From contig OZ242340.1 in assembly GCA_965208525.1 (NCBI GenBank), forward strand, positions 3,410,001-3,474,000: a DNA stretch of 64,000 nt, given 5' to 3'. Numbering within the stretch: the stretch's first letter is position 1; every line of letters starts with the position of its first letter. Origin of the DNA: VXYL01 sp965208525 (lineage in GTDB: Bacteria > Pseudomonadota > Gammaproteobacteria > Pseudomonadales > Azotimanducaceae). The notes below the pieces were generated by a model, which saw only the letters and a program-made list of their open reading frames with translations, did not search any database and was not told the DNA's origin. Below, in pieces: positions 41,195-50,167 of this stretch. The position numbers and the translations under genes were made by a program.

Positions 41195-41365
41195 CCTGCG
41201 CGCCCTGGCGGGCGCGTCTGCAGTTCGCTACGCGAACTGCTGGCCTATCCGGCTGCGCCCTGGCGGGCGCGTCGGCAGGTCGCTGCTGGAACTGCTGGCC
41301 TATCCGGCTGCGCCCGGCGGGCGCGGGCGCGTCGGCAGGTCGCTGCGCGAACGGCTGGCCTGCGG
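41195..41365. repeat. Three tandem copies of the two-hairpin repeat
   Basis: Three head-to-tail units of about 55-58 bases (41195-41252, 41253-41307, 41308-41365), each with CTGCGCCC..GGCGGGCGCG, then GGCAG(T/G)TCGCT...GCGAAC/GGAACTGCTGGCCT and a closing ATCCGG or TGCGG. Stems are best kept in unit 1 and decay in units 2 and 3. It fills the gap between the aldolase stop and the upstream region of the unknown gene. Confidence 0.8.
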
Positions 41366-41390
41366 GTTTCCCGATCGGCCGCGGCGGATG

Positions 41391-42179
41391 TCAGTACCCG
41401 CTGCTCTCGCGCTGCTTCTGGGCCGTTTGCTTCGCCTCCGCGAGTTCCGACGCCGCCAGCCGCGCCATGAAACCGCCATCCGAGCCGAGGTTCACGAGGT
41501 TGAAGCCCTGCTCCAAGTACTGCTGCGTGCGCTCAAGGCTGCCGGTGTGGATGCCTGCTGCGATGCCGTGCTTCTGACACGTCGCCAGGATCTTCGCCAC
41601 CGTGTCGATGTGCAGTTGCTCGTCGTCCTGCCCCGGCTTCAGCCCCAAGGCGAAGGCGAGGTCGGCCGGGCCGATGTAGATGGCATCGAGTCCGGGCGTG
41701 GAGGCGATCTCCTCAAGATTCTCGATGCCTTCGGCCGTCTCCACCATTGCGATGCAGGCCATCTGGTCGTTGGCTTGGTGCATATAGCCGCGGCCGCCGT
41801 ACATGGCAGCGCGGATCGGACCGAAGGAACGCTGACCGTCTGGCGGATAGCGGCAGGCGGAGACGGCGAGTTCCGCCTCCTCGCGGTTGTTCACCATCGG
41901 CACGATGACGCCGAATGCACCGGCATCGAGCGCCTTCATGATCTCGTACGGTTCGTTCCAGGGCACCCGCACAAACGGCATGGTCTCGCTGGTGGAGATG
42001 GCCGGCAGCATGTAAGTGAGATCGTCGTAGCTCAACATGCCGTGCTGCAAGTCGATGCAAAGCCAGTCGAAACCGAGCCCGGCCATGGTCTCCGCCGTGT
42101 AGGCATTGCCGATCGAAAGCCAGCCGCCTACCGTCTGCCCCCCGGCCCGCCATGCGGCAAGCGCCTTGTTCTCTCTCAT
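41391..42179 (-). CDS. HpcH/HpaI aldolase family protein
   Basis: A 262-residue class II pyruvate-dependent aldolase. VGGWLSIGNAYTAETMAG, DWLCIDLQHGML, RVPWNEPYEIMKALDAGAFG, MVETAEGIENLEEI and IYIGPADLAFALG give the metal-binding Glu and Asp and the active-site arginine. Such enzymes (for example 4-hydroxy-2-oxoheptanedioate aldolase) cleave 2-oxo-4-hydroxy acids to pyruvate and an aldehyde. The exact substrate is unknown. The ATG is preceded by GGAGGGCGGACTTCC. Confidence 0.9.
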   Translation of the reverse strand: MRENKALAAWRAGGQTVGGWLSIGNAYTAETMAGLGFDWLCIDLQHGMLSYDDLTYMLPAISTSETMPFVRVPWNEPYEIMKALDAGAFGVIVPMVNNREEAELAVSACRYPPDGQRSFGPIRAAMYGGRGYMHQANDQMACIAMVETAEGIENLEEIASTPGLDAIYIGPADLAFALGLKPGQDDEQLHIDTVAKILATCQKHGIAAGIHTGSLERTQQYLEQGFNLVNLGSDGGFMARLAASELAEAKQTAQKQRESSGY

Positions 42180-42729
42180 GGAAGTCCGCCCTCCGGAAAG
42201 CCGCGAACCCTAACACGGCGCCTGGCAGCCGGTCAGACTTCGGACCGCGTTAGGAGGCTGTCGGACTTGGCGCTGGGACGGTTCTCGGAGGGAAGGCATT
42301 CTGACTTCCCTGGCGCCGTCAGGCGCCCTTCTATCGCGAACCTCGCGCCCGGCGCACCTGACGGTGCGCAGGGAGGCAGAATGCCTTCCCTCCGAAGACC
42401 CGCCTTGGACATGCGCTAGTGTGCCGTCCCACAAGTTCGTGGTACTTCGGGATGCCAAATGCAGGCACTCAACGACCGCTCGGAGGCGAGCCTCAGGCCG
42501 CACATCCTCGCTTTCTCCGACATTGTTGCACCAGCCAACGTCCAGCTCGAAGGGTCACGTATTTCTGGGATGCCACGCTAGCAGGCTGTCGGACTTTGCC
42601 GCGTAGCGGCGAAGTGCGAAGGCCGCTAGCCGTAGATGCGCCCTAGCGGTTCTTGTGGCGCTGGCGTGCGACCCGGCACTGGGCCTGGCGGGATCGGTAA
42701 GCAGAATCCCCGAGAGGACTAGGCGTGTC
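42180..42729. other. Intergenic stretch with repeats, no gene
   Basis: About 550 bases. It contains the REPIN-like pair at 42284-42397 and two copies of AGGCTGTCGGACTT (near 42253 and 42586), a short phrase also echoed near 62113. Short frames on both strands are repeat-derived. The aldolase promoter should lie at its left edge. Confidence 0.55.
42284..42397. repeat. REPIN-like inverted pair of palindromic repeats
   Basis: Left half CGGAGGGAAGGCATTCTGAC...CTGGCGCC-GTCA-GGCGCC; right half GCGCACCTGACGGTGCGC then AGGGAGGCAGAATGCCTTCC. The right half is close to the reverse complement of the left over about 40 bases. This is the clearest example of the family. Confidence 0.8.
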
Positions 42730-44535
42730 CTATTCGCTGGCCTGGCCCACCCAGATTGGGGAAGTCCAAGCGCGTTCCTGGATGGTTGCAGTAACCCCTG
42801 TGCGGGGATCGACGCCGGCGCGCAGGGCATCCCAGGTGGACCAGCGGCAGGTGGGGTTTTCCAGCACGCGAACGTAGTAGAAGGCACTCTGGCGTGGGTC
42901 ATACTCCGGATCAGTCCACACCGTGCGTAACTCCCGAGCGCCGAGCCCGTCCGTGATGGAACAATCCTCCAAGTTCACTTCGGCCTCATTGTCGGGGCAA
43001 CGGTGCGTTGCGGCGTCCACCTCCAAGCCGTCGGAACAGGCAACGTCAAACACCTTCTCGTGGGTGCGGCCATCGTCCACCCAGCCCTTGATGATCTGCA
43101 GCCGTTGCAGCGGCGTGCCGACCGGGTCAGCCATCGCCCAGGCGAGGAAGGCTGGCGAGCCATCGCCGGCAGTCAGATCGGCACCTTGCACGACGCCGTT
43201 GTCCATCACCCACTGTGCGGCGTCGTCTCCAATGCCGCCTTCGCCGGCATTGGCTGCCATCAATCGCGCCTTGATGCGCGGGCCGCTCGTGGCGAAGGTT
43301 TCCTTGCGCCGCAGCGCATCGAAGATGGCATCGCGGGTGTTCTCGGGCGCCCAAACGCCGGCGAGGCCCGAGGCACTCCAAGTGCGGAAATAGTTGTTGA
43401 TGTACGTCGAGTCGCCGGCATCGCTCTCGGCGGCCGGAATCGCGCCGCGCCGATAGGCGGGGTTGTCCAGCTTGCCGAGCTTGCCGACGAAGCGGTCTTC
43501 GTCCAGCGTGTCGCCGGAGTTGTGTGTGTCGGTGGAGCCGATGACGCCGAAGCGATAAGGGTTGAAGCCCTCGTCCCGTTCCAGCGCCAGACCATTCATC
43601 CACGCCTCGCGCACGTAGCTGCCTTGCGGCTTGCTTCGCACCCAACTCGCCACGTGATACGGCATGATCTCGAAGTCCGCCCATTCGTCGTTCAGCGAAA
43701 GGAAGGGGTGCGTGTCCGAGGTGCCCTTGATCTGGGTGATCTCCACCAAGGGCTCGTTGCGCATTCGCTGTTCGGCGTAGGCAGCGTCGAGTGGCCCGCC
43801 CTCGTATTTCTCGAGCTCGAACATGTTGCCGCCGGAGCCGTTGGAGTTGTGCGGGATGGCGATGGCGTCGATGCCGCTCTCGTCGCGCAGGTTGTCCATC
43901 CACGCCCACAGTTCTTCGGGGTTGCGCGAGTCGAGGCGGCTGAACGGCAGCGGCGGTGCTTCCTCGCCGCGGTAGAAGACGTTGCGGTGCAGGTTGCCTT
44001 CGTTTTCCTCGTCCGACGAGGTGTACTCGTAGGCGATGAAGGTGGTGAAGTTGCCGGGGTCGTTGTGGCGCTTGGCAGCATCCTGAATCGCCTGCCAGGC
44101 AGTGCGGGAGTCTTCCTCCCGGCCCACCTCCTCGAGAATGTCGAAGCAGTCCCGGAATGATGAGGATCGTTCCTCAATCGTGTCCGCATCGGCGCATTTG
44201 CGCACCTCGGGATTCTCCGCGTCCGGGTGGGACAGGTCCTGCCAGGCGGAGAACATGCCGAGATAGAAGGCATGGTCTGTGACGGCAAAGAAATCGAGCG
44301 GCCGCTCAAGCTGGATGTCGAACCCGGCCGAATGCGCCATCGACTCCCCCTTGGCGAAGCGATAGGCATCATCTGGCGTCGTTTGCGTGCCAAAGAGGTA
44401 GGCATCGAACGAATAGCGCGTGTGAACGTGCAAATCGCCGAACAGCGCCTTCGGATGCTCGTCTCCTGCAGCCACGGCCGCTGCAGCAGCGATCACGAGT
44501 GCCAGTGCAAATCGAGCAGCACCCCGAATGCCCAT
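42730..44535 (-). CDS. DUF3604 domain protein (exported, PHP-like)
   Basis: A 601-residue exported protein of the DUF3604 family. After the signal peptide (FALALVIAAAAAVAAG) come ALFGDLHVHTRYSFDAYLFG, FFAVTDHAFYLGMF, IAIPHNSNGSGG and GVIGSTDTHNSG, the histidine and aspartate motifs of a PHP-like metal site. The family often lies near sulphatases or degradation genes; its reaction is not established. The ATG at 44535 was chosen to precede the signal peptide; a 17-codon extension is rejected. It is divergent from the large LRR gene. Confidence 0.88.
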   Translation of the reverse strand: MGIRGAARFALALVIAAAAAVAAGDEHPKALFGDLHVHTRYSFDAYLFGTQTTPDDAYRFAKGESMAHSAGFDIQLERPLDFFAVTDHAFYLGMFSAWQDLSHPDAENPEVRKCADADTIEERSSSFRDCFDILEEVGREEDSRTAWQAIQDAAKRHNDPGNFTTFIAYEYTSSDEENEGNLHRNVFYRGEEAPPLPFSRLDSRNPEELWAWMDNLRDESGIDAIAIPHNSNGSGGNMFELEKYEGGPLDAAYAEQRMRNEPLVEITQIKGTSDTHPFLSLNDEWADFEIMPYHVASWVRSKPQGSYVREAWMNGLALERDEGFNPYRFGVIGSTDTHNSGDTLDEDRFVGKLGKLDNPAYRRGAIPAAESDAGDSTYINNYFRTWSASGLAGVWAPENTRDAIFDALRRKETFATSGPRIKARLMAANAGEGGIGDDAAQWVMDNGVVQGADLTAGDGSPAFLAWAMADPVGTPLQRLQIIKGWVDDGRTHEKVFDVACSDGLEVDAATHRCPDNEAEVNLEDCSITDGLGARELRTVWTDPEYDPRQSAFYYVRVLENPTCRWSTWDALRAGVDPRTGVTATIQERAWTSPIWVGQASE

Positions 44536-44782
44536 AGAGGTTCCCCGAGTCGTGTTGACTGTGCCAAAGCGTAACACCGCTTCCAACGCGCTACGGGATC
44601 GGTCCTATGACGGCATTCGGGCTGCATTGGCCTTCGATGAAGTGTTCGATATCGCACGACCAAGGGCTAACGTTGCGGATGCTAGGGTTGCCTCGTTGCG
44701 GGAACACACACCTGCGAAGCAGGAGGGCGGCCGGCTGAAGTTGGAATCCGCGATACGGTCGTGGCGACGCGGCAATGGCGCT

Positions 44783-47700
44783 GTGGCTCGACGTTGCGCA
44801 AGCCGCAGCGTCGCGCTGGTTTTGGTGGCCGCAGTCGAGCTAGCGACGGCTGCCCCGCGGCTGCTGGACTTGCACGGCACCGGCTCGCATTCGGCGATCG
44901 TGCGCAACGACGACGGCGCATGGCGCGCGTACGGAGGCGACTCGCTAGCGACAACGGTGCCGCTTGCAATGACAACCAAGGCGAAGTGGCTCTTCGCGGC
45001 CGCCGGAGACTTCAACGGGGACGGCAGGGATGACGTGCTGCTGCGGCGCACCGATGGTCCATGGGCCTACTACCCCATGGACGGCGGAACCGTTGCTGAC
45101 ACCGGTCGCGGCTGGACGAACATGACGAGGAGCCTCGACTGGCGGCCCGTGGGCGTCGGCGACTTCAACGACGATGGGCGCGACGACGTGTTGCTGCGTC
45201 GCGCCGACGGCGCGTGGCGGTACTACGCCATGGACGGGCGTCGCGTGGTTGCAAAGGAGTCCGGGCCGGCGGACCTTCCGGAGAGTCTGGATTTGCGAAT
45301 AGCGGGAGTCGGAGACTTCGACGGTGACGGCCGGGACGACGTGCTGCTGCGACACGTCGACGGCCCTTGGTGGCTCTATCCCATGGACGGACGGCAAATC
45401 GTGCACGAACGAGCGACCCGCCTCCGACTCGCTGGCGACGTCGCTTGGCGGTACGTCTCGGCCGGCGATTTCGACGCCAACGGCCGGGATGACGTTCTCC
45501 TCCGGCACACCAGCGGACGTTGGCGATGGCAGACCGGGGCAGGCGACACGGCCGCCTCGCACGCCTCGGCGATGCCACGCGATTGGCGCTGGCGCGTCGC
45601 CGCCGTGGGTGACCTCGACCGAGACGGCAGCGACGACGTGCTGCTCCGGCACGTCGACGGAAGATGGCGCACCTACACGGCATTGGGCGGCGCAGCGACA
45701 GCCGCAACTCCAGGAATGCCTCGGAGTCTCGCGTGGCGGACCGCCGCGCCACCGGTGTATATCCCCGACACGGCCTTGCGGGCCGCCGTACTCTCGGCGC
45801 TGGGGCTAAGCGACGGAAGCCCCATCACGCGTCGAGCTCTTTCCCGACTGGAGGTTCTCGAAGCCGACGGCGCTGGTGTCAGCGACATCACCGGCCTGGG
45901 CCTGGCAACCGGCCTCAGGGAGCTTTCGCTCGATGCAACGTTGCCTGACCGACGCCACGAGATACCGATAGCGGTGATCGGCGACGTAGGGGAACTCGCA
46001 AGTCTGGTTCAACTTGGCAGACTGTCGCTTGCCAACCAAGGGCTCACGGACATCACACCACTGTCGAACCTGACCGTGCTTACAGACCTCGATCTTGCCA
46101 GGAACCGGATCGCCGACATATCCACGTTACGCAACCTTAGAAAGCTCGAAGGGCTCGAACTCAGCTTCAATGACGTGGTCGACGTCTTCGCCCTTGAAGT
46201 CCTCACGGAACTTCGAGAGCTCAAATTGCGCAGCAACCACGTCACAGACATCGGTCCGTTGTCGTCACTGCACCAGCTGGGCTACCTCTGGCTGTGGGGC
46301 AACCAGATATCTGACGTGACGCCGCTCGCCCACCTGAGCCATTTGCGGGACCTCCTGCTTAGCCGAAATCGGATCGAGGACGTGTCACCCCTTACACCAC
46401 TAACCAACCTCACGAGGCTGGCTTTGGCCCGGAACCGGATCACCGACCTTACGCCTCTCGCGACCCTCCGGAATCTGAAAGTGCTCTTTTTGTCCGAGAA
46501 CAGAGTGGCTGACGTGACCCCTCTAGCGGAACTAACGGACCTGTGGTTGCTTGGACTGTCTTCCAACGAGATACAGGACGTCTCCGCACTCCGCGGTTTG
46601 ACCAACATGGAGCGGCTGTGGCTCGGCAACAACGCGATCGTGGATGTGTCCCCGCTCTCGGGCATGCTCTCGTTGACGCGCCTTTTCTTGGAGTCGAACA
46701 ACATCGAGGACATCTCGCCTCTGTCCGGGCTTGGGAAGCTGCTCGAGCTGGACCTAAGCAGCAACGACCTCGTCATTGTCGCGGCGCTCGAGTTCCTGAC
46801 GGAGCTTGAGAAACTCGACCTGTCCTACAACCGGATCACCGACATCGCGCCGCTCGCGGCCAACGCCGGGTTGGGTGACGGGGACTCGATCGACCTGCGC
46901 GGGAATCCGTTGTCGGCCACATCGCTGGAGGAGGCCGTGGCGGTTCTGGTGGACCGCGGTGCGCAAGTCGAAACGCCCGTTCGATGGGACCACGACTTTT
47001 TGCACGACGATGTGATCGTTGTTCTTCCCGTGGACGAGGAGGTCGCCTCCGAAACGGTCTACACGGGCCTTCCGCTGCGCGAGTACGCGACCGAGTTCTA
47101 CACCCATTTCGAGGACCAGTTCGACTTCCTGATGTTCTTCTCGAACCTCGACGACATTCGGGATCACGAGGCAGCGCCGTACTACGGCGTGTACCAATCC
47201 GTGCGCAATGACGTGGAAGGCACGGGACGGAGGAAACACTACGACAACCGCTACGGCTCCCGGGAGCGGCTCAAGGGCGTCATCCACTTCCCCTACAACC
47301 GGGCGCTCATGTATGGCCCCTCGCTGCACGAGATCCTCCACGCATGGGCTAACTTCGCGGTGCCAACGGCCGTCGGGTCACACTGGGGCTTCAGCAGCGC
47401 GGACGGCCAGCTCGGCGGCTTCGACCTTGCAGACCTCAGGGAACTCGGGGAAGGCAGATACACCGCAGGCAGATTCGGCACCTTCGCCAACGGCGGCAAC
47501 CGCCCCGCCTACAGCCCCATCGAGCTTTACTTTGCTGGTTACCTGCCGCCCGAAGAAGTCCCCGACCTGTGGGTAGCGCAGGACGGCCATTGGGAGATCG
47601 GTGAGGACGGCAAGCCCATCCGCACCGAAGACGACCATCCGGTATTCCGCTCCCAAGACGAGCGGACGTACACGATCGACGAAATCGTGGCTCTACACGG

Positions 47701-48088
47701 CGAGCGCCTGCCAGCGATGGCTGACGCCCAATGGCACTATCGCGTCGCGGTCGTCCTTCTCACCGACGAGCGTCACCCAGCGACTGAGGAACAGCTCGAC
47801 TTGCTGAGCGAACACGCGGCCTGGTTCAGCCTGCGCGCAAGCGATGACAGCCGGCTGCACAACTTTTTCGAGGCGACCAGGGGCCGCGGTTCGATCACCC
47901 TCGACGGCCTCGCCACGGCGCGAAAGGCCGTCATCGGCACCCCAACTGGCCTGCCGGCATCCTACGGGCAGGTGCCGCCCGCCCATGCATCCCTCGTGGA
48001 CGGGACTTGCGTCACCGTCGATCTCTCAGGCGAACACGTCGCGGTACCTGCCATAACGTCGGGTGATCTTCTAATACATAACAATTAG
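44783..48088 (+). CDS. Large secreted FG-GAP / leucine-rich repeat / HExxH protein
   Basis: About 1,101 residues. After a signal peptide (SVALVLVAAVELATAA) residues about 30-310 hold five to six FG-GAP/VCBS-like calcium-loop repeats (GDFNGDGRDDVLLRR, GDFDGDGRDDVLLRH). Residues about 350-700 contain roughly fourteen internalin-type 22-residue LRRs (LDLARNRIADIS, LALARNRITDLTPL). The last 400 residues include SLHEILHAWANF (about 848-859), a zinc-metallopeptidase HExxH. The protein is probably surface or extracellular and may bind and cleave a partner. The start is uncertain: GTG 44783 gives the best signal peptide; TTG 44741 has AGGAGGG 13 bases upstream; the frame is open from 44528. Confidence 0.8.
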   Translation: MARRCASRSVALVLVAAVELATAAPRLLDLHGTGSHSAIVRNDDGAWRAYGGDSLATTVPLAMTTKAKWLFAAAGDFNGDGRDDVLLRRTDGPWAYYPMDGGTVADTGRGWTNMTRSLDWRPVGVGDFNDDGRDDVLLRRADGAWRYYAMDGRRVVAKESGPADLPESLDLRIAGVGDFDGDGRDDVLLRHVDGPWWLYPMDGRQIVHERATRLRLAGDVAWRYVSAGDFDANGRDDVLLRHTSGRWRWQTGAGDTAASHASAMPRDWRWRVAAVGDLDRDGSDDVLLRHVDGRWRTYTALGGAATAATPGMPRSLAWRTAAPPVYIPDTALRAAVLSALGLSDGSPITRRALSRLEVLEADGAGVSDITGLGLATGLRELSLDATLPDRRHEIPIAVIGDVGELASLVQLGRLSLANQGLTDITPLSNLTVLTDLDLARNRIADISTLRNLRKLEGLELSFNDVVDVFALEVLTELRELKLRSNHVTDIGPLSSLHQLGYLWLWGNQISDVTPLAHLSHLRDLLLSRNRIEDVSPLTPLTNLTRLALARNRITDLTPLATLRNLKVLFLSENRVADVTPLAELTDLWLLGLSSNEIQDVSALRGLTNMERLWLGNNAIVDVSPLSGMLSLTRLFLESNNIEDISPLSGLGKLLELDLSSNDLVIVAALEFLTELEKLDLSYNRITDIAPLAANAGLGDGDSIDLRGNPLSATSLEEAVAVLVDRGAQVETPVRWDHDFLHDDVIVVLPVDEEVASETVYTGLPLREYATEFYTHFEDQFDFLMFFSNLDDIRDHEAAPYYGVYQSVRNDVEGTGRRKHYDNRYGSRERLKGVIHFPYNRALMYGPSLHEILHAWANFAVPTAVGSHWGFSSADGQLGGFDLADLRELGEGRYTAGRFGTFANGGNRPAYSPIELYFAGYLPPEEVPDLWVAQDGHWEIGEDGKPIRTEDDHPVFRSQDERTYTIDEIVALHGERLPAMADAQWHYRVAVVLLTDERHPATEEQLDLLSEHAAWFSLRASDDSRLHNFFEATRGRGSITLDGLATARKAVIGTPTGLPASYGQVPPAHASLVDGTCVTVDLSGEHVAVPAITSGDLLIHNN

Positions 48089-48094
48089 TTATGT
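48076..48094 (+). terminator. AT-rich hairpin overlapping the LRR stop codon
   Basis: ACATAAC-AATTA-GTTATGT is a perfect 7-base inverted repeat with the TAG stop of the LRR gene at its loop edge. It is followed by TCGTTAGTTAAAG rather than a run of T, so it is at best a weak terminator; it could also be a protein-binding site. Confidence 0.35.
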
Positions 48095-48215
48095 TCGTTA
48101 GTTAAAGAAGCCACTTAAGATCGTCACGCCATGTGCGTCGTACCTTCCCGCGCCCTATGGCACAAGCGCCCGAGCAGCCTTGTTGCGGCGCCCCAAATGC
48201 AGCTTCTGGTGCAAA

Positions 48216-49205
48216 TCAGGCATGCGCGATGATGTCGCCGGTGCGGACCATGAACCAAAAGGCGGCGAGGCCCCCAGCGACATAAAGCGGTGCCCGCACG
48301 AGCGCCGACGGCAGTGTGATGCGGCCTGAGGCAAGGCGCCCAATCCCAACCACGGCGACAACCACCGCCAGTTGACCGAGTTCCACCCCCACATTGAACA
48401 GCAGCAGGCTCAGAGCAGCCTGGCCCGGCGGCAGCCCGATCTCGGCCAAGGCGCCGGCAAAGCCGAAGCCGTGCAGCAGCCCGAACAGAAAGGCCACAAT
48501 CCAAACGTGCTCGCTGGCGATCGTGCCCTTCGTGCCGCGCAGTTTCTCCGCCGCCACGAAGGCGATCGAGAGTGCAACCGTCGCTTCCACGGGCGCGACG
48601 GGAAGGACGACGACATCCAATGCGGAAAGCGCGAGCGTGATGCTGTGCGCGACGGTGAAGGCCGTTACGGTCTTCACCAGCGGACCGAGCCGCTCGGTGC
48701 CAAGCAGATACAGGAGGCAAAGCAGGAAAAGCAGGTGGTCGGCGCCGAGGAGCAAGTGATGCACGCCGATGGTGAGGTAGTCCGCAACCGGAGCCCCGCC
48801 GCCGCTTAGAGAAAGCTCCTGTCGGTTGCGGCCGATGACGCCGTTGACCTGACGCCCGTCAGGCAGCGTCACCTGCACCATCACGTCCGCCATCGCAACC
48901 GCATTGCCTTCGATGCCGACGGTCTTGCCGTCCATGCCTTCCGTGCACCGCACGACATCGCGGCGCACCAGAGAGGTGCCCTGCACGAAGTCGATGCCAC
49001 CGGGCATCGCCGCGCACCCTGCCGGCAACACCGGCCGCAACGACAGCGGCCCCCCGGTGCCAAAGGGTCGCTTCCAGACCACGGCGTAGTCCGTATCGGA
49101 AGTGGCGTCGATGCGCAAGAAAGCGGGCTTGAGCTCGTGGCCAAGGACTGGCCCGGACCACAAGGCCAAGAGGGCGACAAGAAGACCGCATGCGGAGGTC
49201 TGCAT
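48216..49205 (-). CDS. HupE/UreJ family protein with N-terminal periplasmic domain
   Basis: A 329-residue protein: signal peptide (LLVALLALWSGPVLG), a periplasmic domain of about 120 residues, then a HupE/UreJ-like membrane domain with YLTIGVHHLLLGADHLLFLL, FTVAHSITLALSA and FLFGLLHGFGFAGALAEIG. Histidines and aspartates in these helices may bind a metal ion. It overlaps the PpiC gene; ATG 49205 (spaced 5 from GAGGG) is preferred to GTG 49208. The HupE-PpiC pairing is common in proteobacteria. Confidence 0.85.
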   Translation of the reverse strand: MQTSACGLLVALLALWSGPVLGHELKPAFLRIDATSDTDYAVVWKRPFGTGGPLSLRPVLPAGCAAMPGGIDFVQGTSLVRRDVVRCTEGMDGKTVGIEGNAVAMADVMVQVTLPDGRQVNGVIGRNRQELSLSGGGAPVADYLTIGVHHLLLGADHLLFLLCLLYLLGTERLGPLVKTVTAFTVAHSITLALSALDVVVLPVAPVEATVALSIAFVAAEKLRGTKGTIASEHVWIVAFLFGLLHGFGFAGALAEIGLPPGQAALSLLLFNVGVELGQLAVVVAVVGIGRLASGRITLPSALVRAPLYVAGGLAAFWFMVRTGDIIAHA

Positions 49206-50056
49206 CACATCCCTCGCCCGCCTGCCATCGGCAACTGCACCTGATAGCGCGCATGCAAGTCCTCAAGCAGTTCTGCACCGGCCTGGTTGCGCAGTTCCTG
49301 CTCGTAGTCGGCACGGACACGTTCACGCACGGCCTCGTACTCCGGCAATCCAGCCGGGGTTTTCCGGATGACGCGTACCAAGTGCGAGCCGTAGGTCGAG
49401 GCAAGCGGCCCCTGCCAGTTCGGTGCGGCCGTCAGCCCATCGAGGGCATCGCAAAACGCCGGACCGAAGTCGCCGCACACACCGTCGCGGGACGCCGCGT
49501 TGTAGCTGCGAGCGAGCAGCGACGGATCGCCGAGTTCCCGCCATCGTCCTGTTTCGGCATCCTCCAGCGCGGCGTGCGCAGCCATCGCCTCTTCATGGCC
49601 ACCGTCGCCACGAAAATAGATGTGATCGAACGTCACCGTCGCCCGGCTCTCGTACTCGTTGCGGCGCGCCTCGAACCACGTCTGCAACTCCTGCTCGCCC
49701 GGCGGCTCGAGCGCCGCTAGGTCCTCCACCAAGAACGTGAGCTTTTGCGCCAGCCGGCGCCGGATGATGGGGTCGCTGCGGTCGAGCCCCAGCCGGCGCG
49801 CTTCCCGCACCATCACCTCCTCGGTGACGTGGGTATCCACGAGATCCTGGAGTTCCGTCGGGTTCGGCGGGCGCCCCATGCGGCTGCTCCACAGCTCGGC
49901 GAGCAGGTCCACGTCGCCCTGGGTCACCACCACCGCATCGGAGGCGCCCTCTTGCCAAAGCACATCCGCCAGAAACACCGCTGCCCCAATCACCACAAAG
50001 GCAAACAACGGGTCGCCCAGAAAACGACGGAACATGCGAACCGGTCCTTGCGCCAT
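49205..50056 (-). CDS. Parvulin-type peptidyl-prolyl isomerase (membrane-anchored)
   Basis: A 283-residue protein with one N-terminal membrane helix (LFAFVVIGAAVFLADVLW) and a periplasmic SurA/PpiC-like region: helical chaperone part (DLVDTHVTEEVMVREARRLG) and a rotamase-like C-terminus (GDFGPAFCDAL, STYGSHLVRVIRKTPAG). It should help fold exported proteins, perhaps the neighbouring HupE. ATG 50056 follows GCGAGGCC; a 189-residue upstream extension of the frame antisense to the ligase gene is rejected. Confidence 0.82.
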   Translation of the reverse strand: MAQGPVRMFRRFLGDPLFAFVVIGAAVFLADVLWQEGASDAVVVTQGDVDLLAELWSSRMGRPPNPTELQDLVDTHVTEEVMVREARRLGLDRSDPIIRRRLAQKLTFLVEDLAALEPPGEQELQTWFEARRNEYESRATVTFDHIYFRGDGGHEEAMAAHAALEDAETGRWRELGDPSLLARSYNAASRDGVCGDFGPAFCDALDGLTAAPNWQGPLASTYGSHLVRVIRKTPAGLPEYEAVRERVRADYEQELRNQAGAELLEDLHARYQVQLPMAGGRGM

Positions 50057-50167
50057 GGCCTCGCCCCGGTACCTCTTGAGAAAAGCGCAATGATATGCAC
50101 AGGAAAGGACAAGAGCCGCGCGCGATCTGGTAGATTGCGCGCCTTGCGCAAAGGGGGAGGATTGCCT

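Noticed and set aside
41195..41365. Possible CRISPR array
   Set aside because: Three contiguous tandem units with no unique spacers and no cas genes.
42210..42503. Minus-strand frame upstream of the aldolase gene
   Set aside because: It is a translation of the REPIN-like element at 42284-42397.
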